Source: Spongilla lacustris (taxonomy: Eukaryota > Porifera > Demospongiae > Spongillida > Spongillidae). From it: a DNA stretch of 64,000 bases. The stretch lies in contig OX442416.1 of assembly GCA_949361645.1 (NCBI GenBank), positions 7,880,362 to 7,944,361 on the forward strand, given 5' to 3'. This document shows positions 10,708 through 24,400 of this stretch, piece after piece (position 1 is the first letter of the stretch; the number at the start of each line of letters is the position of its first letter). The notes below the pieces were generated by a model, which was not told the DNA's origin, did no database searches, and saw nothing but the letters and a program-made list of their open reading frames with translations. The position numbers were made by a program, and so were the translations under genes.

Positions 10708-11929
10708 GGTAGATTCAGTTTCTGATCTCCTGCCATCTGCTGAGATTTAAATACTGGAACACCATCGCAACAAAGAATAAGTCCTGCATGTTCAGGAACA
10801 GATAGGAAATCCATTTTCAAATGTTTCATCAAAGTGCCATCATCTATATCTTCAATGGTGTCTTCAGAATGCTCTCTAGAGAAGAATTGACATATTTGGG
10901 TCCATTTATCTAGAATAAAATAACTTGGTGGATTATTTCATTGTCAAAATTTTATAGTCATACCTGTGAAAATTGTGCACAGATGCTGCTCAAAAGGAAG
11001 AATAGCTAGATAACAAACTTTCGCTTTTTCTTTATTATTATCACATTTCTTTGACTTCACAATTTTATTCATACATCTTGAACAATACATAAATATATCT
11101 GATTCATCACAATTCAACTTATTCCTGAGTTGAAATGTTGATCTTGCAAACACATTGGTTTTTGGACAATGCATGGCAATTAAATCCAACAGTTGCTCTG
11201 TAGTGGAATCACTTAAATTATTTGTAACTGTGAAGTAGTTTGTTGCTAGCCAACTTGCTTTCACACTTATTGGTGCACCTTGGTAGAGTGGTACTGTGGG
11301 TAGCTTATCACCTCTTGAGAGTGTAGCTGATGGCGTGGTACATTTTTTTATCATCACAGTTAGCATCACTATCAACTTCTTCATCATCATCATTATCACC
11401 ACCCTCACCATTATCGCCACCCTCATCATCATCATCATCATCATCATCATCACCACCATCATCATCACCATCACCATCATCATCATCACCACCATCATCA
11501 TCATCACCATCGCCATCATCATCATCATCACCATCATCACCATCATCATTGTCACCTTCCTCATTGTCATCATCAGCACCAGTATTAACATCAACATTGT
11601 CATCACCACCACCACCATCATTCTCATCACTATCTCCGGCAACCATGTCAGTAATTTCACTATCATGAATATTTTCATGACCATCAAGGCCTCCATCACT
11701 ACCATGGCTACTGGTATAATGCCTATCATCAATATTAACATGACCAATATCTTTCCCAAAATCATCATGGCCATCACAAGCATCTTGTAGTTGATCACTT
11801 CCACTAACATCAACATCACTGTCATGACTGTAATCATCTCCCTTCAAGCTATGATCTTCACTACTATCACTGCTTGTGTCTGAAGCAGTTGACACTCTGG
11901 AGCAACTCCGTATCACATCGATATCTACA
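10708..11929 (-). pseudogene. N-terminal fragment of an EnSpm/CACTA-like transposon protein
   Basis: The first minus-strand exon (about 11929-10964) encodes a Ser/Asp-rich head and a long Asp/Gly tract built from an (ATC)n microsatellite. After a one-base slip in an A7 run near 11340 come VPLYQGAPISVKASW, LLDLIAMHCPKTN, a Cys pair (YCSRCMN) and KVCYLAILPFEQHL. The next exon (about 10911-10710) reads HLKMDFLSVPEHAGLILCCDG and VPVFKSQQ. The 'L-x-x-x-D-G-V-P-x-F-x-S' motif and the order of pieces match the N-terminal region of EnSpm-like proteins in cnidarians and sponges. The catalytic part is absent. Assignment is from motif memory, hence moderate confidence. Confidence 0.5.
11380..11570. repeat. 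(ATC)n / (GAT)n trinucleotide microsatellite
   Basis: Impure ATC/ACC triplets run for about 190 bp. On the minus strand they encode an Asp/Gly run inside the EnSpm-like fragment. Confidence 0.9.
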
Positions 11930-12459
11930 TGTAATACAAATTGAATGAAATTACATAAATGTCCCAGAAATTTTACACATACTGTTCAGCCATCTTCGTC
12001 TGGTTCTGGTTGGAATTGGAATGCTTTGGCCTGAATTATATCGCTTTCTTTTGTAGCCTTGTAAAGAATTCATATGCACAAGTAATACTAAATTTAATGT
12101 TATTCAAAAGACATAACTATACATGTATCTGGTTGCTGTACTGTTACCCTAAAAGCGCAAAGCTATCATGAGCTAATCATCACCATGCATAGCTATAATT
12201 AAAACGAGCTAGATGACTAATTAACGCTAGAGTAACGTATGCGTACCGTACGCACATATGCATGTCATATACCTGAATCACGCGAGCCACTTTGCTTGTA
12301 TCGTGTTGCTGTGCTTTCTGGAACAGAAAGTTCAGGGTTCCATAGGTACTCTATGTAATGTTTTCGCTTTCCACCTGCATGCCCAGTCATTATGCTCAAA
12401 TTTAGCGGAAACAATTATTTTTTTACACGTAAAAAAATCCTACCACGTGCTGTACATTT

Positions 12460-15400
12460 ATGCCGCTAAAAAGTATGTCCAAACGTACAGTTAAACCTCC
12501 TGGTAGATATCTACATGAGAACATCGAACTGGCTATTGATGGCAACCAAGCTGAAGATCGTAAGTATTATTCTCATCTAATATATAGCGATAGTACGCAG
12601 CGCGCGGAATTTGCATGTCATGATATATTATGTATATATATATAATTTTTATTGATTACTGTATCTATATATGCTGCCAGCTAGAGACAAGGGTGGATGG
12701 AAACTTTAGTGGCTTGAATTGACGTACACGACGCGAGCGACCATGATCATATGCATGTATATATATGGAAAATTCACACATATATATACTGGTATATAAA
12801 TATAATTATTATACATGTATGTACATCCCAAGCGTAACAGGCGGACCGCTTATGGTTACATATACGATTCAGAGCGAGACTACTGTGTTGGATATATAAG
12901 CTTCTATTTACGTCGCCATCACGAAATGAACAACGCCCACGTTATATTTTTAATTAATTAGTCGACTCCGTAGATTTTATGTACCGCTCAGATCTTGAAT
13001 CGTGAAATGATTGTGAATATAACTTTGCAATTTCTATATTCATATCTGATAGTAGAGATTACGTCACCCAGGATGACTTAGAGCCTGGGAAGGACCTCAT
13101 CTGTGTCTATAGAGGAATATTCAAGCATTTAAAGGGTATATACTCTATATGTATCCTTCCTCCAGTTAGAATATATATATAATTATATATATATATGGGA
13201 CAGTTTCCACGAAAATGGCCCTTCGTTTATATATATAAAATGTTATAAAAATGCTTCTCGTTTGAATCGCTATATCTTCCGAACGGTTAAAGGTATCAAC
13301 TTCTTATTTTCAACACTTCATACTATAGCATTTGTCTATCGTAAAATACATTTTGGAGTCTTGCACTTGCTCCGTATCAGTACTGCAACGTTCGATACCC
13401 CACCGGGTTCAAACCCGCCATAACTTTCTGTAGGAGTAATAAAATCGCTTCAAATTCCGTTTGTAGGTAGAGGGGTCCTATACCTATTGATTTGTTCTGT
13501 TCGTTAATTTTTATGTCATCCGTTACTGAGATACAGCGGCGCAAAGTTGGTACAAGTTTCCCGCTCGAATCGCGCCGTTGTATGTGCGCGAACCGTTTCC
13601 ATTCACCGAAGTACATGAATATTCAACTATTTCCTGTGGGTTGGGACTTTGTTAACCTAGCCACACCTACAAAGCATTTATCGGTGAGGTCTTGCCTATT
13701 AGCAGAGATAATGTATAAGTAGTATTTACAGTTGTTATTCGTTATCTTCTGTGTAGATTTAAACGATATGGCGACAACTGACGACGAGCTCGTCGTGTAT
13801 CATTCAGCGGACGAGTTCGAATGGTACGATAATTTGGACGTGGATGAGGAGGGTGGTGCCAATGGCGACGGTGAATATAGAAGTGGTGATTCCGACGGCA
13901 TTTATAGCGATGTCTGTGAAGATGGAATCAACGATGATGGTGAAAGTGACGGAGATGACGGTGATGGTGAAAGTGATGATGGTGGAAGTGATGATGGTGG
14001 AAGTGATAGCGATAAGGACTGTGATGGAAGCGACTGTGATGGTGATAGCGGAAGCGACTGTGATGGCGATGGTGATGATGTCAGCAAGGGCCCAGGTGGT
14101 GTACCAGCTAGAATAGCACGGGGACAGTGTCGTCCACGTCGCATGCTGAATGCCTACCTCACTAAAGGAGGGTGCTGCAAAGACGGCTGCTTATTGAAGT
14201 ACGGTGACTTGCCCAAAAGACGAGCACTCACATTATCCAGATTGGACAAGAAAACCAGAAAGGCAGTTGTTTATGGTATGCTTGCTGTGACTCGGAACAA
14301 ATCTGGTTCTCGAAATACATTCCAATATCGCCTTGACTGGTCCAGTCCTGTCTGCAGGGATGCTTTCTGTGCCGTCATTGGCACAAGTTACCGTACATTG
14401 AAGCGTTGGCAGCAGCAGGTGTGCTCTGACTCTGATGTTGAGCCCCATCCCCATGGCAACTGTGGCAGGGCTCCTCACAATGCCCTCTCTCGCGAGGACA
14501 AAAGGATGGTGGTCAGATTTATTGAGAATTATGCTGCCACAAATGCCCTCCCTGACCCTGGTCGATTGCAAGGGACGATCAGAGACTACGTTCTGGAGAG
14601 TGGCAAAACACTAAAGTCTGTGTACGCCGAGTATTGCAAGGCCATGGAATCCCTATCAAAGACCACACCAGCACCACAGCAACCTTGCCCTTACAAATTG
14701 ACCACTCGGCTGAAGCGGCAGTACACCTTGCTCAGCGTTCCTCCGGCTCCTCCTACACCTCCAGCTGCACGTGTGGTGAAGTACGTGTCATTTATTAGAC
14801 TCTGGCGCAGGTACTGCTTCAACATCAAGATCCAACCTGCACGCAGTGATCTGTGTGACAAGTGTGACCAGATGTTGGTCACTTTGAGGCACAGCCTTTC
14901 TGATGAGCAGCGCAAAACAATAAATGACAAATACAACCAACACCTCATTAAGGCCAAGGCATTCCGTGACGCCTACAATGCAAACATTGAGGAGGCTGAG
15001 AAGGAATGGGGAAGTAAGGGACAGAAGGAACGTGACCAGATCCTGGGTCACTTGGAATCCAGGGCTCTGATGGCTCCCTTCACCTCACACGCCCACCTGG
15101 ACATGCAGATGCAGTACTCCTTTGACTACTGCCAGCAGGTGTCACTGCCCTACAGCTCACAACAAAGGGGCACTTTTTATTTCAGGACACCTCGCAAGGT
15201 CCAGGTGTTTGGTGTGTGTTGTGAGCCGCTGTGCCGCCAGGTGTTCTTCTTAATTGACGAGGCTGAGCAGGCCGGCAAGGGTGCTGTGGTGGTGGTCAGC
15301 CTGGTGCACGCATTCTTCCACCTACATGGACTGGGAGAGAGGCGTGTAACACTTCAGGCCGACAACTGTGTGGGCCAGAACAAGAACACCACCATGATGT

Positions 15401-18400
15401 GGTACCTGGCCTGGCGGGTGATCACTGGGCAACATAACGCCATACAGCTGAACTTCATGCTACCTGGGCACACAAAGTTCAGACCCGATTCCTACTTTGG
15501 CCTGTTCAAGAAGTACTACCGACGGCAGGACCATGTAGATGACATGGATGACCTAGCTGACTGTGTCCGACACTGTGGCCAGAATGTCACTTGTGTGCCA
15601 CAGCTGTACCAGAACTGGCAGTACTATGACTGGAACACCTTCTTGGGCCAGTGGTTTACTCCTTTGGCTGGCCTAGGCCGCTACCACACATTTGAGTTTG
15701 ACCGAGAACACCCTGGTGTCATGAAAATGAAAATGTTACCATCGGACACAAACCCCACCGAGATGAGCATGCTGAGGGCTGGAGTGGCCATAAAGGACAT
15801 ACAGGAGGCTTATCAGAGCCAATCGATGCCACCTGTTATTAACCCCAGTGGTTTGTCCCTGATGCGGTCACTGTACCTGTACGAAAGGGTGAGGGAATAT
15901 GTTCGTGACCCCAAAAAAAGGGACAAAGTATGTCCAAAACCTCCACCAAACTCAGAGGCCACCTCTTCCTATCCATGTGGCAACGCTTCATCCCTACCAG
16001 AAAACGACCAACCTGGACCTTCAACTGCCTTTCCTCACTCACCTACATGTACTGTTGAGGGTCATGAGTCTGCAGAAGACACATACAGTGAAGTGCAAGA
16101 CGAAGCCAATAGCTGTGTTTCTGGCAGGAGGAAACGCAGACCCAGGTCTGAACTGATCCTTGCCTACCAGTGCACTGTATGTGGCAATAAGTATGGCAGT
16201 GGCTCGGCCCTGTCCCTGCACAAAAAGATGACTCACAAGCAGCCTGCTGTTCCAGGTGATGAACACAGTGGTGCCACTAAGGTGGACAGTGCCAGTGTTG
16301 ACGTAGGAAGCCAGGATCCATCCAAGCGCAGGCGTAGGAAAAAATCTGAAATTGACAGGCCATTTTCCTGTTTTGTGTGTGGCAATAAGTACGGCAGCTC
16401 ATCCGCACTGTATACTCACAAGAAGAGAGACCATGGCTCATGACAAATGATCCATATTGTGAGATGCATTTCATGGTATTATTACCATTTCAATTTCATC
16501 TGTAGAAGTGAGGCCATTTTCCTTCACCCAAAGCTACATGTACCTGGCAAGTCCTACAATTACCCAAGGAACCCAGACATCTTGGAGATAGATCCAACTG
16601 ATGTTCAACAACAGCAACTGGACGTTCATACTCCTTGACATCAATGGAGGTCTAATACCAGCATTAAGAGCACTTAAAGCTAGAGAAGCTCTCAGGTTGT
16701 GAGTTACCTTAGCAATTTAGTTGCCTGAATAGACACAGAACATGATGCATGCACCTCTGCAAATATAAGTTAGTTATTGCTCAGATTACTAGAGAGATGT
16801 TTGGTGCACCCATGAAGAAGTCGATTGTTGCTCAGATATACATGTACATGTACATGTAGCTCTGGTGCACTCGTGAAGAAACGTTGGTTGTTGCAAAGTG
16901 ATAACTCTGGTGCACCCGTGAAGTTAAAAGTCGATTGTTGCTCAGATATACATGTACATGTAGCTCTGGTGCACTCGTGAAGAAAAGTCGGTTGTTGCTC
17001 AGATAATCTATGTACAGTGCAACTGTGTATCATGTTGAATCAAAAGTTCTTTTAAGAACTCGTTTGTCAGCTTGTCCTCACAATCTATTGAGGTAACATT
17101 CTGACAAACGTTACATTTACACAAGAAGTTACACCTTAGCGAAGCTTGATTATCATAACAAAGAAGTGATCACATAGGTACAAGCACATGAACATGTAAA
17201 TGTTTTGAAAGAGTTCTAGTACGCATATTAATGGTAACAGAATGGTCCTTGTCCTGCCCAAGTGTGTCTGGCATAGGTCCAGCTGTCCATGGTAATGGTG
17301 CCTGGGACCATGACTGTGATGGTGACTGGAGCTGAATCCTTGGTGGAAACTGGACTATTGCAGCTACTGGTGGCCTCACCATTACAGGCAGTGGCTCTGG
17401 CTGATAGGAATGATGCAAGTATGAGTATGAGGAATGGGATGATGAGCATGGTGAGGAAAAACATGAAGATGGATGTGTTGAATGACTTGAACGTGTTTGC
17501 TAAGTAGAGTGACATGGTGAAGAACGTATTGGATGAGTTGAGTGGCGGGGTGATCCAGGTGAATAGGAACGTGTTGTATGATTTGAGCGATTGAGTGAAG
17601 AGGAATGCACACGTGTTGAATGATGTGAGGTATGTGGTGAACTGGATGATTGTGATGGTGACCAAGATCTGCATGTACTACTTGTAGATGTACTTGTATC
17701 TAAGGATCCGCACTGTATACTCACAACAAGTGAGACCATGGCTCATGACAAATGAACCATATTGTGAAATTCATGCTTTTTTATGTAATTTAAGGTCACC
17801 TCTGCAGTATGTATCATACTTCTGTGTCATTAAGGGTCATCTCTGTACACCTTATGTATGTGTCGTTAAGGGGTCACCTGTACACCTTACGTCTGTGTGG
17901 TTAAGAGTCATCTCTGTACACCTTATGTATGTGTCGTTAAGGGGTCACCTGTACACCTTACGTCTGTGTGGTTAAGAGTCATCTCTGTACACCTTACGTA
18001 TGTATCATTAAGGGGTCACCTGTACACCGTACATCTGTGTGGTTAAGAGTCATCTCTGTATACCTTATGTATGTGTCGTTAAGGGGTCGCCTGTACACCG
18101 TACGTCTCTGTCGTTAAGAGACATCTCTGTAGACCTTATGTATGTGTCGTTAAGGGGTCACCTGTACACCTTACGTCTGTGTGGTTAAGATTCATCTCTG
18201 TATGTGTCGTTAAGGTGTCACCTGTGCACCTTACATCTGTGTGGTTAAGAGTCATCTCTGTATACCTTATGTATGTGTCGTTAAGGGGTCACCTGTACAC
18301 CGTACGTCTCTGTCATTAAGAGTCATCTCTGTATACCTTATGTATGTGTCGTTAAGGGGTCGCCTGTGCACCGTACGTCTCTGTCGTTAAGAGACATCTC

Positions 18401-21400
18401 TGTACACCTTATGTATGTGTCGTTAAGGGGTCACCTGTACACCTTACGTTTGTGTGGTTAAGATTCATCTCTGTATGTGTCGTTAAAGAGTCACCTGTGC
18501 ACCTTACATCTGTGTGGTTAAGAGTCATCTCTGTATACCTTATGTATGTGTCGTTAAGGGGTCACCTGTACACCGTACGTCTCTGTCATTAAGAGTCATC
18601 TCTGTACACCTTATGTATATGTCGTTAAGGGGTCACCTGTACACCTTACATCTGTGTGGTTAAGAGACATCTCTGTACACCTTATGTATGTGTCGTTAAG
18701 GGGTCACCTGTACACCTTACATCTGTGTGGTTAAGAGTCATCTCGGTATACCTTATGTATGTGCTGTTAAGGGGTCACCTGTACACCGTACGTCTCTGTC
18801 GTTAAGAGTCAATCTCTGTATACGTTATGTATGTGTCGTTAGGGGGTCGCCTGTACACCGTACGTCTCTGTCGTTAAGAGACATCTCTGTACACCTTATG
18901 TATGTGTCGTTAAGGGGTCACCTGTACACCTTACATCTGTGTGGTTAAGAGTCATCTCTATATACCTTATGTATGTGTCGTTAGGGGGTCACCTGTACAC
19001 CTTACGTCTGTGTGGTTAAGAGTCATCTTTGTACGCCTTATGTATGTGTCATTGAGGGGTCACCTGTACACCGTACGTCTGTGTGGTTAAGAGTCATCTC
19101 TGTACACCTTATGTATGTGTCGTTAAGGGGTCACCTGTACACCGTACGTCTGTGTGGTTAAGATTCATCTCTGTATGTGTCGTTAAAGAGTCACCTGTGC
19201 ACCTTACATCTGTGTAGTTAAGAGTCATCTCTGTACACCTTATGTATGTGTCGTTAAGGGGTCACCTGTACACCTTACATCTGTGTGGTTAAGAGTCATC
19301 TCTATATACCTTATGTATGTGTCGTTAGGGGGTCACCTGTACACCTTACGTCTGTGTGGTTATGAGTCATCTCTGTACGCCTTATGTATGTGTCATTAAG
19401 GGGTCACCTGTACACCTTACATCTGTGTGGTTAAGAGTCATCTCTGTATACCTTATGTATGTGTCGTTAAGGGGTCACCTGTACACTGTACGTCTCTGTC
19501 GTTAAGAGTCATCTCTGTATACCTTATGTATGTGTCGTTAAGGGGTCACCTGTACACCGTACGTCTCTGTCGTTAAGAGACATCTCTGTACACCTTATGT
19601 ATGTGTCGTTAAGGGGTCACCTGTACACCTTACATCTGTGTGGTTAAGAGTCATCTTGGTATACCTTATGTATGTGTTGTTAAGGGGTCACCTGTACACC
19701 GTATGTCTCTGTCGTTAAGAGTCATCTCTGTATACGTTATGTATGTGTCGTTAGGGGGTCGCCTGTACACCGTACGTCTCTGTCGTTACGAGACATCTCT
19801 GTACACCTTATGCATGTGTCGTTAAGGGGTCACCTGTACACCTTACATCTGTGTGGTTAAGAGTCATCTCTGTATACCTTATGTATGTGTCGTTAAGGGG
19901 TCACCTGTACACCGTACGTCTGTGTGGTTAAGAGTCATCTCTGTATGTGTCGTTAAAGAGTCACCTGTGCACCTTACATCTGTGTGGTTAAGAGTCATCT
20001 CTGTATACCTTATGTATGTGTCGTTAAGGGGTCACCTGTACACCGTACGTCTGTGTGGTTAAGAGTCATCTCTGTACACCTTATGTATGTGTCGTTAAGG
20101 GGTCACCTGTACACCTTACGTCTGTGTGGTTAAGAGTCATCTCCTTACACCTTATGTATGTGTCGTTAAGCCCCCATGGCCCTATTTCCCACTACCTATC
20201 CTCCTTTACTGCAATTTGTATTCTTTACTGCAAGTTGTATCTGAGGCCCAGGCCATCCCCTACTCAATAGCACTCTCAGTCTCCACACAACCAGCCCTCC
20301 CACCCACCCACCCCTAAACACACCTCGTACATATGGTGTAATCAGACTGCCAACAGGCCGGAGAGCTGCCAGCTGCCACATTACCAGGATTGAATGGGGT
20401 CATCACAAAAGTAGACCCCAGCATGTGGAGTGGAACATTGAACTGGAGCCGGCCCCAAACACTGGGGCCAGCCACAATGGCCCCGTATCCTAGCCCCACA
20501 CAGTACTAACACCAGCTCCTCACTGCAAATGCATATGAAGCCACTACCTGTGAAACCATTAACCCCCACACTACAAGAGGACTTAATGGTAGGGGAACCA
20601 TCAACTACAAGTGGAGCTACCAGCTCGCATTGGACAAATGGAATACCACCACTGAAGCAGCCTCCATTTGTAGAGTGTACATACGTGCCTACGTTTGTCT
20701 CTTCACACATTTTGTGTTGTAGATCTGAACTACTGTAGACATGTACTTGTACAGAGTAAAATTTTATCAGTGTGGATGCTGTTAGTGGTGAATATGGTTA
20801 CCTGCCCTATCGGTACTGATTGCGGTGGGTCTGCACCCGTGGTTGGTTTATATAGACAACAGAGGGCGTTTTGCCCTACTGGGAACTACTGCACGCAAGT
20901 AGCAAAATACGTAGATCTAAGTGCCGTTTTGAATGTCACATAAATTGCACGCACAGTCACAGCTACAATGTGGCACGATGAAGACATCAGAATTCATGAC
21001 CACACAAGTGAAGTTAGCAGACCCTACACTGTCAGAGATGTCAACAGATCTAGACATTACCAGTGTAACCCAGTTTCACCTGTGCCCCACGGCCGCTATA
21101 TACACTAGCACATACATTTTAGCAGATATACAACAGCCTAGGGCTAGCTATAGGTATACGCAAGTACGTAGTTGATGGCTAACTCCACTTGTGTGGTAGT
21201 GAATTCTGATGTCTTCATCGTGCCACATTGTACATTGTAGCTGTGACTGTGCATGCAATTTTATGTGACATTCAAAACGGCACTTACGTACTCGTACAGT
21301 ACAGTAGTTCCCAGTAGGGCAAAACGCCCTCTGTTGTCCATATAAACCAACCACGGGTGCAGACCCACCGCAATCAGTACCGATAGGGCAGGTAACTATA

Positions 21401-24400
21401 TTCACCACTAAATGCATCCACACCAGATAAAATTTACTCTGTACATGTACAAGTACATGTCTACAGTAGTTCAGATCTACAACACAAAATGTGAGAAAAG
21501 ACAAACGTAGGCATGTATGTACACTCTACAAATGGAGGCTGCTTCAGTCCATGGTGGTTCCATTTGTCCATTGCAAGCTGGTAGCTCCACTTGTAGTTGA
21601 TGGTTCCCCTACCATTAAGTCCTCTTGTAGTGTGGGGGTTAATGGTTTCACAGGTAGTAGCTTCATTTGCATTTGCAGTGAGGAGCTGGTGTTAGTACTG
21701 TGTGAGGCTAGGATAGGGGGGCCATTGTGGCTGGCCCCAGTGTTTGGGGCCGGCTCCAGTTCAATGTTCCACTCCACATGCTGGGGTCTACTTTTGTGAT
21801 GACCCCATTCAATCCTGGTAATGTGGCAGCTGGCAGCACTCCGGCCTGTTGGCAGTCTGATTACACCATATGTAAGAGGGGTGTTTATGGGTGGGTGGGT
21901 GGGTGGGTGGGTGGGAGGGCTGGTTGTGTGGAGACTGAGAGTGCTATAGAGTAAGGAATGGCCTGGGCCTCGGATACAACTTGCAGTAGAGGAGGATAGG
22001 TAGTGGGAGATAGGGACATGGTGGCGAATGCGGCATGCCCAGTGTGAGAGCTGCATTAATGTGGGAGCCCCCAATGACCCTGTAGGATGTTTTAGTACCT
22101 GGTTGCTCCCTTGCTGGCAGTCTACTGGTGCTAACTGGACATGTAGTGTGGGGCTATTAAGTTAACTTGCATTAATGGTTCTGTCCGCATGAAGTGAGGG
22201 AGCTGACCTGATTCGACCCTCGGCCAATACAGGGTGTAAATGGGACCAATGCATTGACCACACAACAGACACACATACAGAGTGTAAATGCGGGGATCAT
22301 TCATTTGGCCCCACAACAGACACAAGCACAGGGTGTAAATGGGATCATGGATTTGAACACAAGTACAGGGTGTAAATCGCACCAAGGATTTGACCCCACA
22401 ACAGACAAAAGTACAGGGTGTAAATGGGACCATGGATTTGATCACAAGTAAAAGGGGTGTAAATCAGACCATGCCACAACAGACACAAGTACAGGGTGTA
22501 AATGGGACCATATATTTGATTACAAGTACAGGGTGTAAATCAGACCATGGATTTGACCCCAGATCAGACAAAAGTACAAGGTGTAAATGGAGCATGAGTT
22601 TGACCCCACAACAGACACGAGTACTCAAGTACAGGATGGGACCATGGATTTGATCACAAGTACAAGGTGTAAATCAGACCATGGATTAACCCCACAACAG
22701 ACAAAAGTACAGGTGTAAATGCGAGCATGAGTTTGACCCCACAACAGACAAAAGTACAAGGGTGTAAATGGGACCAAGCATTTGATCACAAGTACAGTGT
22801 GTAAATGAGACCATGGATTTGATCACAAGTACAGGATGTAAATGGAACCATGGTTCTGACCCCACAACAGACACAAGAACAAGGTGTAAAAGGGACCATG
22901 AATTTGACCCCACAACAGACACACGTAAAGGGTGTAAATGGGACCATAGTTTTGACCCTAAAACATATTTAAGTACAGGGTGTAAATGGAACCATGGATT
23001 TGACCCCACAGCATACACAAGTACAGGGTGTAAATGGGACCATGGATTTGATCTTAAAACAGACTCAAGTACAGGGTGTAAATGGGAGCATGAGTTTGAC
23101 CCACAACAGACACAAGTACAGGGTGTAAATGGGACCAATGAATTTACCCCACAACAGACACAAATACAGAGTGCAAATGGGACCATGGATTTGATCAAAA
23201 GTACAGGGTGTAAATGGGACCAATGAATTGACCCTAAATAAACTCAAGTACAGGGTGTAAATGGGACCATAGGTTTGACCCTAAAACAGACTCAAGTACA
23301 GGGTGTAAATGGGACCATAGGTTTGACCCTAAAACAGACTCAAGTACAGGGTGTAAATGGGAGCATGAGTTTGACCCACAACAGACAAAGTAAAGGGTGT
23401 AAATGGGACCATGGATTTCATCACAAGTACAGGGTGTAAATGAGACCATGGATTTGACCCCACAGCATACTCAAGTACAGGGTGTAAATGGGATCATGGA
23501 TTTACCCCACAACAGACACAAGTACAGGTATAAATGGGACCATAGATTTGACCATAAACAGACTCAAGTACAGGGTGTTAATGGGACCATGGATTTGACC
23601 CCACAACAGACACAAGTACAGGGTGTAAATGGGACCATGGATTTGATCCCACAACAGACACATACAACATGTATATCCCACAATAGACACAACAAGTACA
23701 GGGTGTAAATGGGACCATGGATTTGACCCCACAACAGACACAAGTACAGGGTGTAAATGGGACCATGGATTTCATCACAAGTACAGGGTGTAAATCAGAC
23801 CATGGATTTGACCCCACAACAGACAAAAGTACAGGTCTAAATGGGAGTATGAGTTTGACCCCATAATAGACACAAGTACAGGGTGTAAATGGGACCATGC
23901 ATTTGACCCCACAACAGACAGAAGTACAGGGTTAAATGGGACCATGGATTAGATCTCACAACAGACACAAGTACAGTGTGTAAATGGGACCAAGGATTTG
24001 ATCACACGTACAGGGTGTAAATCGGACCATGGATTTGATCACAAGTACAGGGTGTAAATCGGACCATGGATTTGATCACAAGTACAGGGTGTAAATCGGA
24101 CCACAGATTTGAACCCACAAAAGACACAAGTACAGGGTGTAAATGTGACCATGGATTTGATCACAGGTACAGGGTGTAAATGGGACCATGGATTTGACTC
24201 CGCAACAGACACATACAACATGTATATCCCACAATAGACACAACAAGTACAGGGTGTAAATGGGACCATGGATTTCATCACAAGTACAGGGTGTAAATCA
24301 GACCATGGATTTGACCCCACAACAGACAAAAGTACAGGTCTAAATGGGAGTATGAGTTTGACCCCACAACAGACACAAGTACAGGGTGTAAAAGGAACCA

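Noticed and set aside
10944..11837. Met/Val-rich 297-codon minus frame and Ile/Thr-rich plus frame
   Set aside because: The repetitive parts are other-frame readings of the (ATC)n microsatellite. Only the non-repeat C-terminal part is kept, as an EnSpm-like fragment.
14233..15051. Minus-strand frames of 87-112 codons inside the DUF7869-like gene
   Set aside because: Antisense shadows of the intact 891-codon frame with no independent support.
17791..20170. Regular ~71-bp repeats resembling a CRISPR array
   Set aside because: There are no unique spacers: the whole unit repeats and diverges like a minisatellite. The genome is eukaryotic and no cas genes are present.
17688..20317. Repeated frames of VSLRGHLYTLRLCG type
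   Set aside because: Products of the 71-bp minisatellite.
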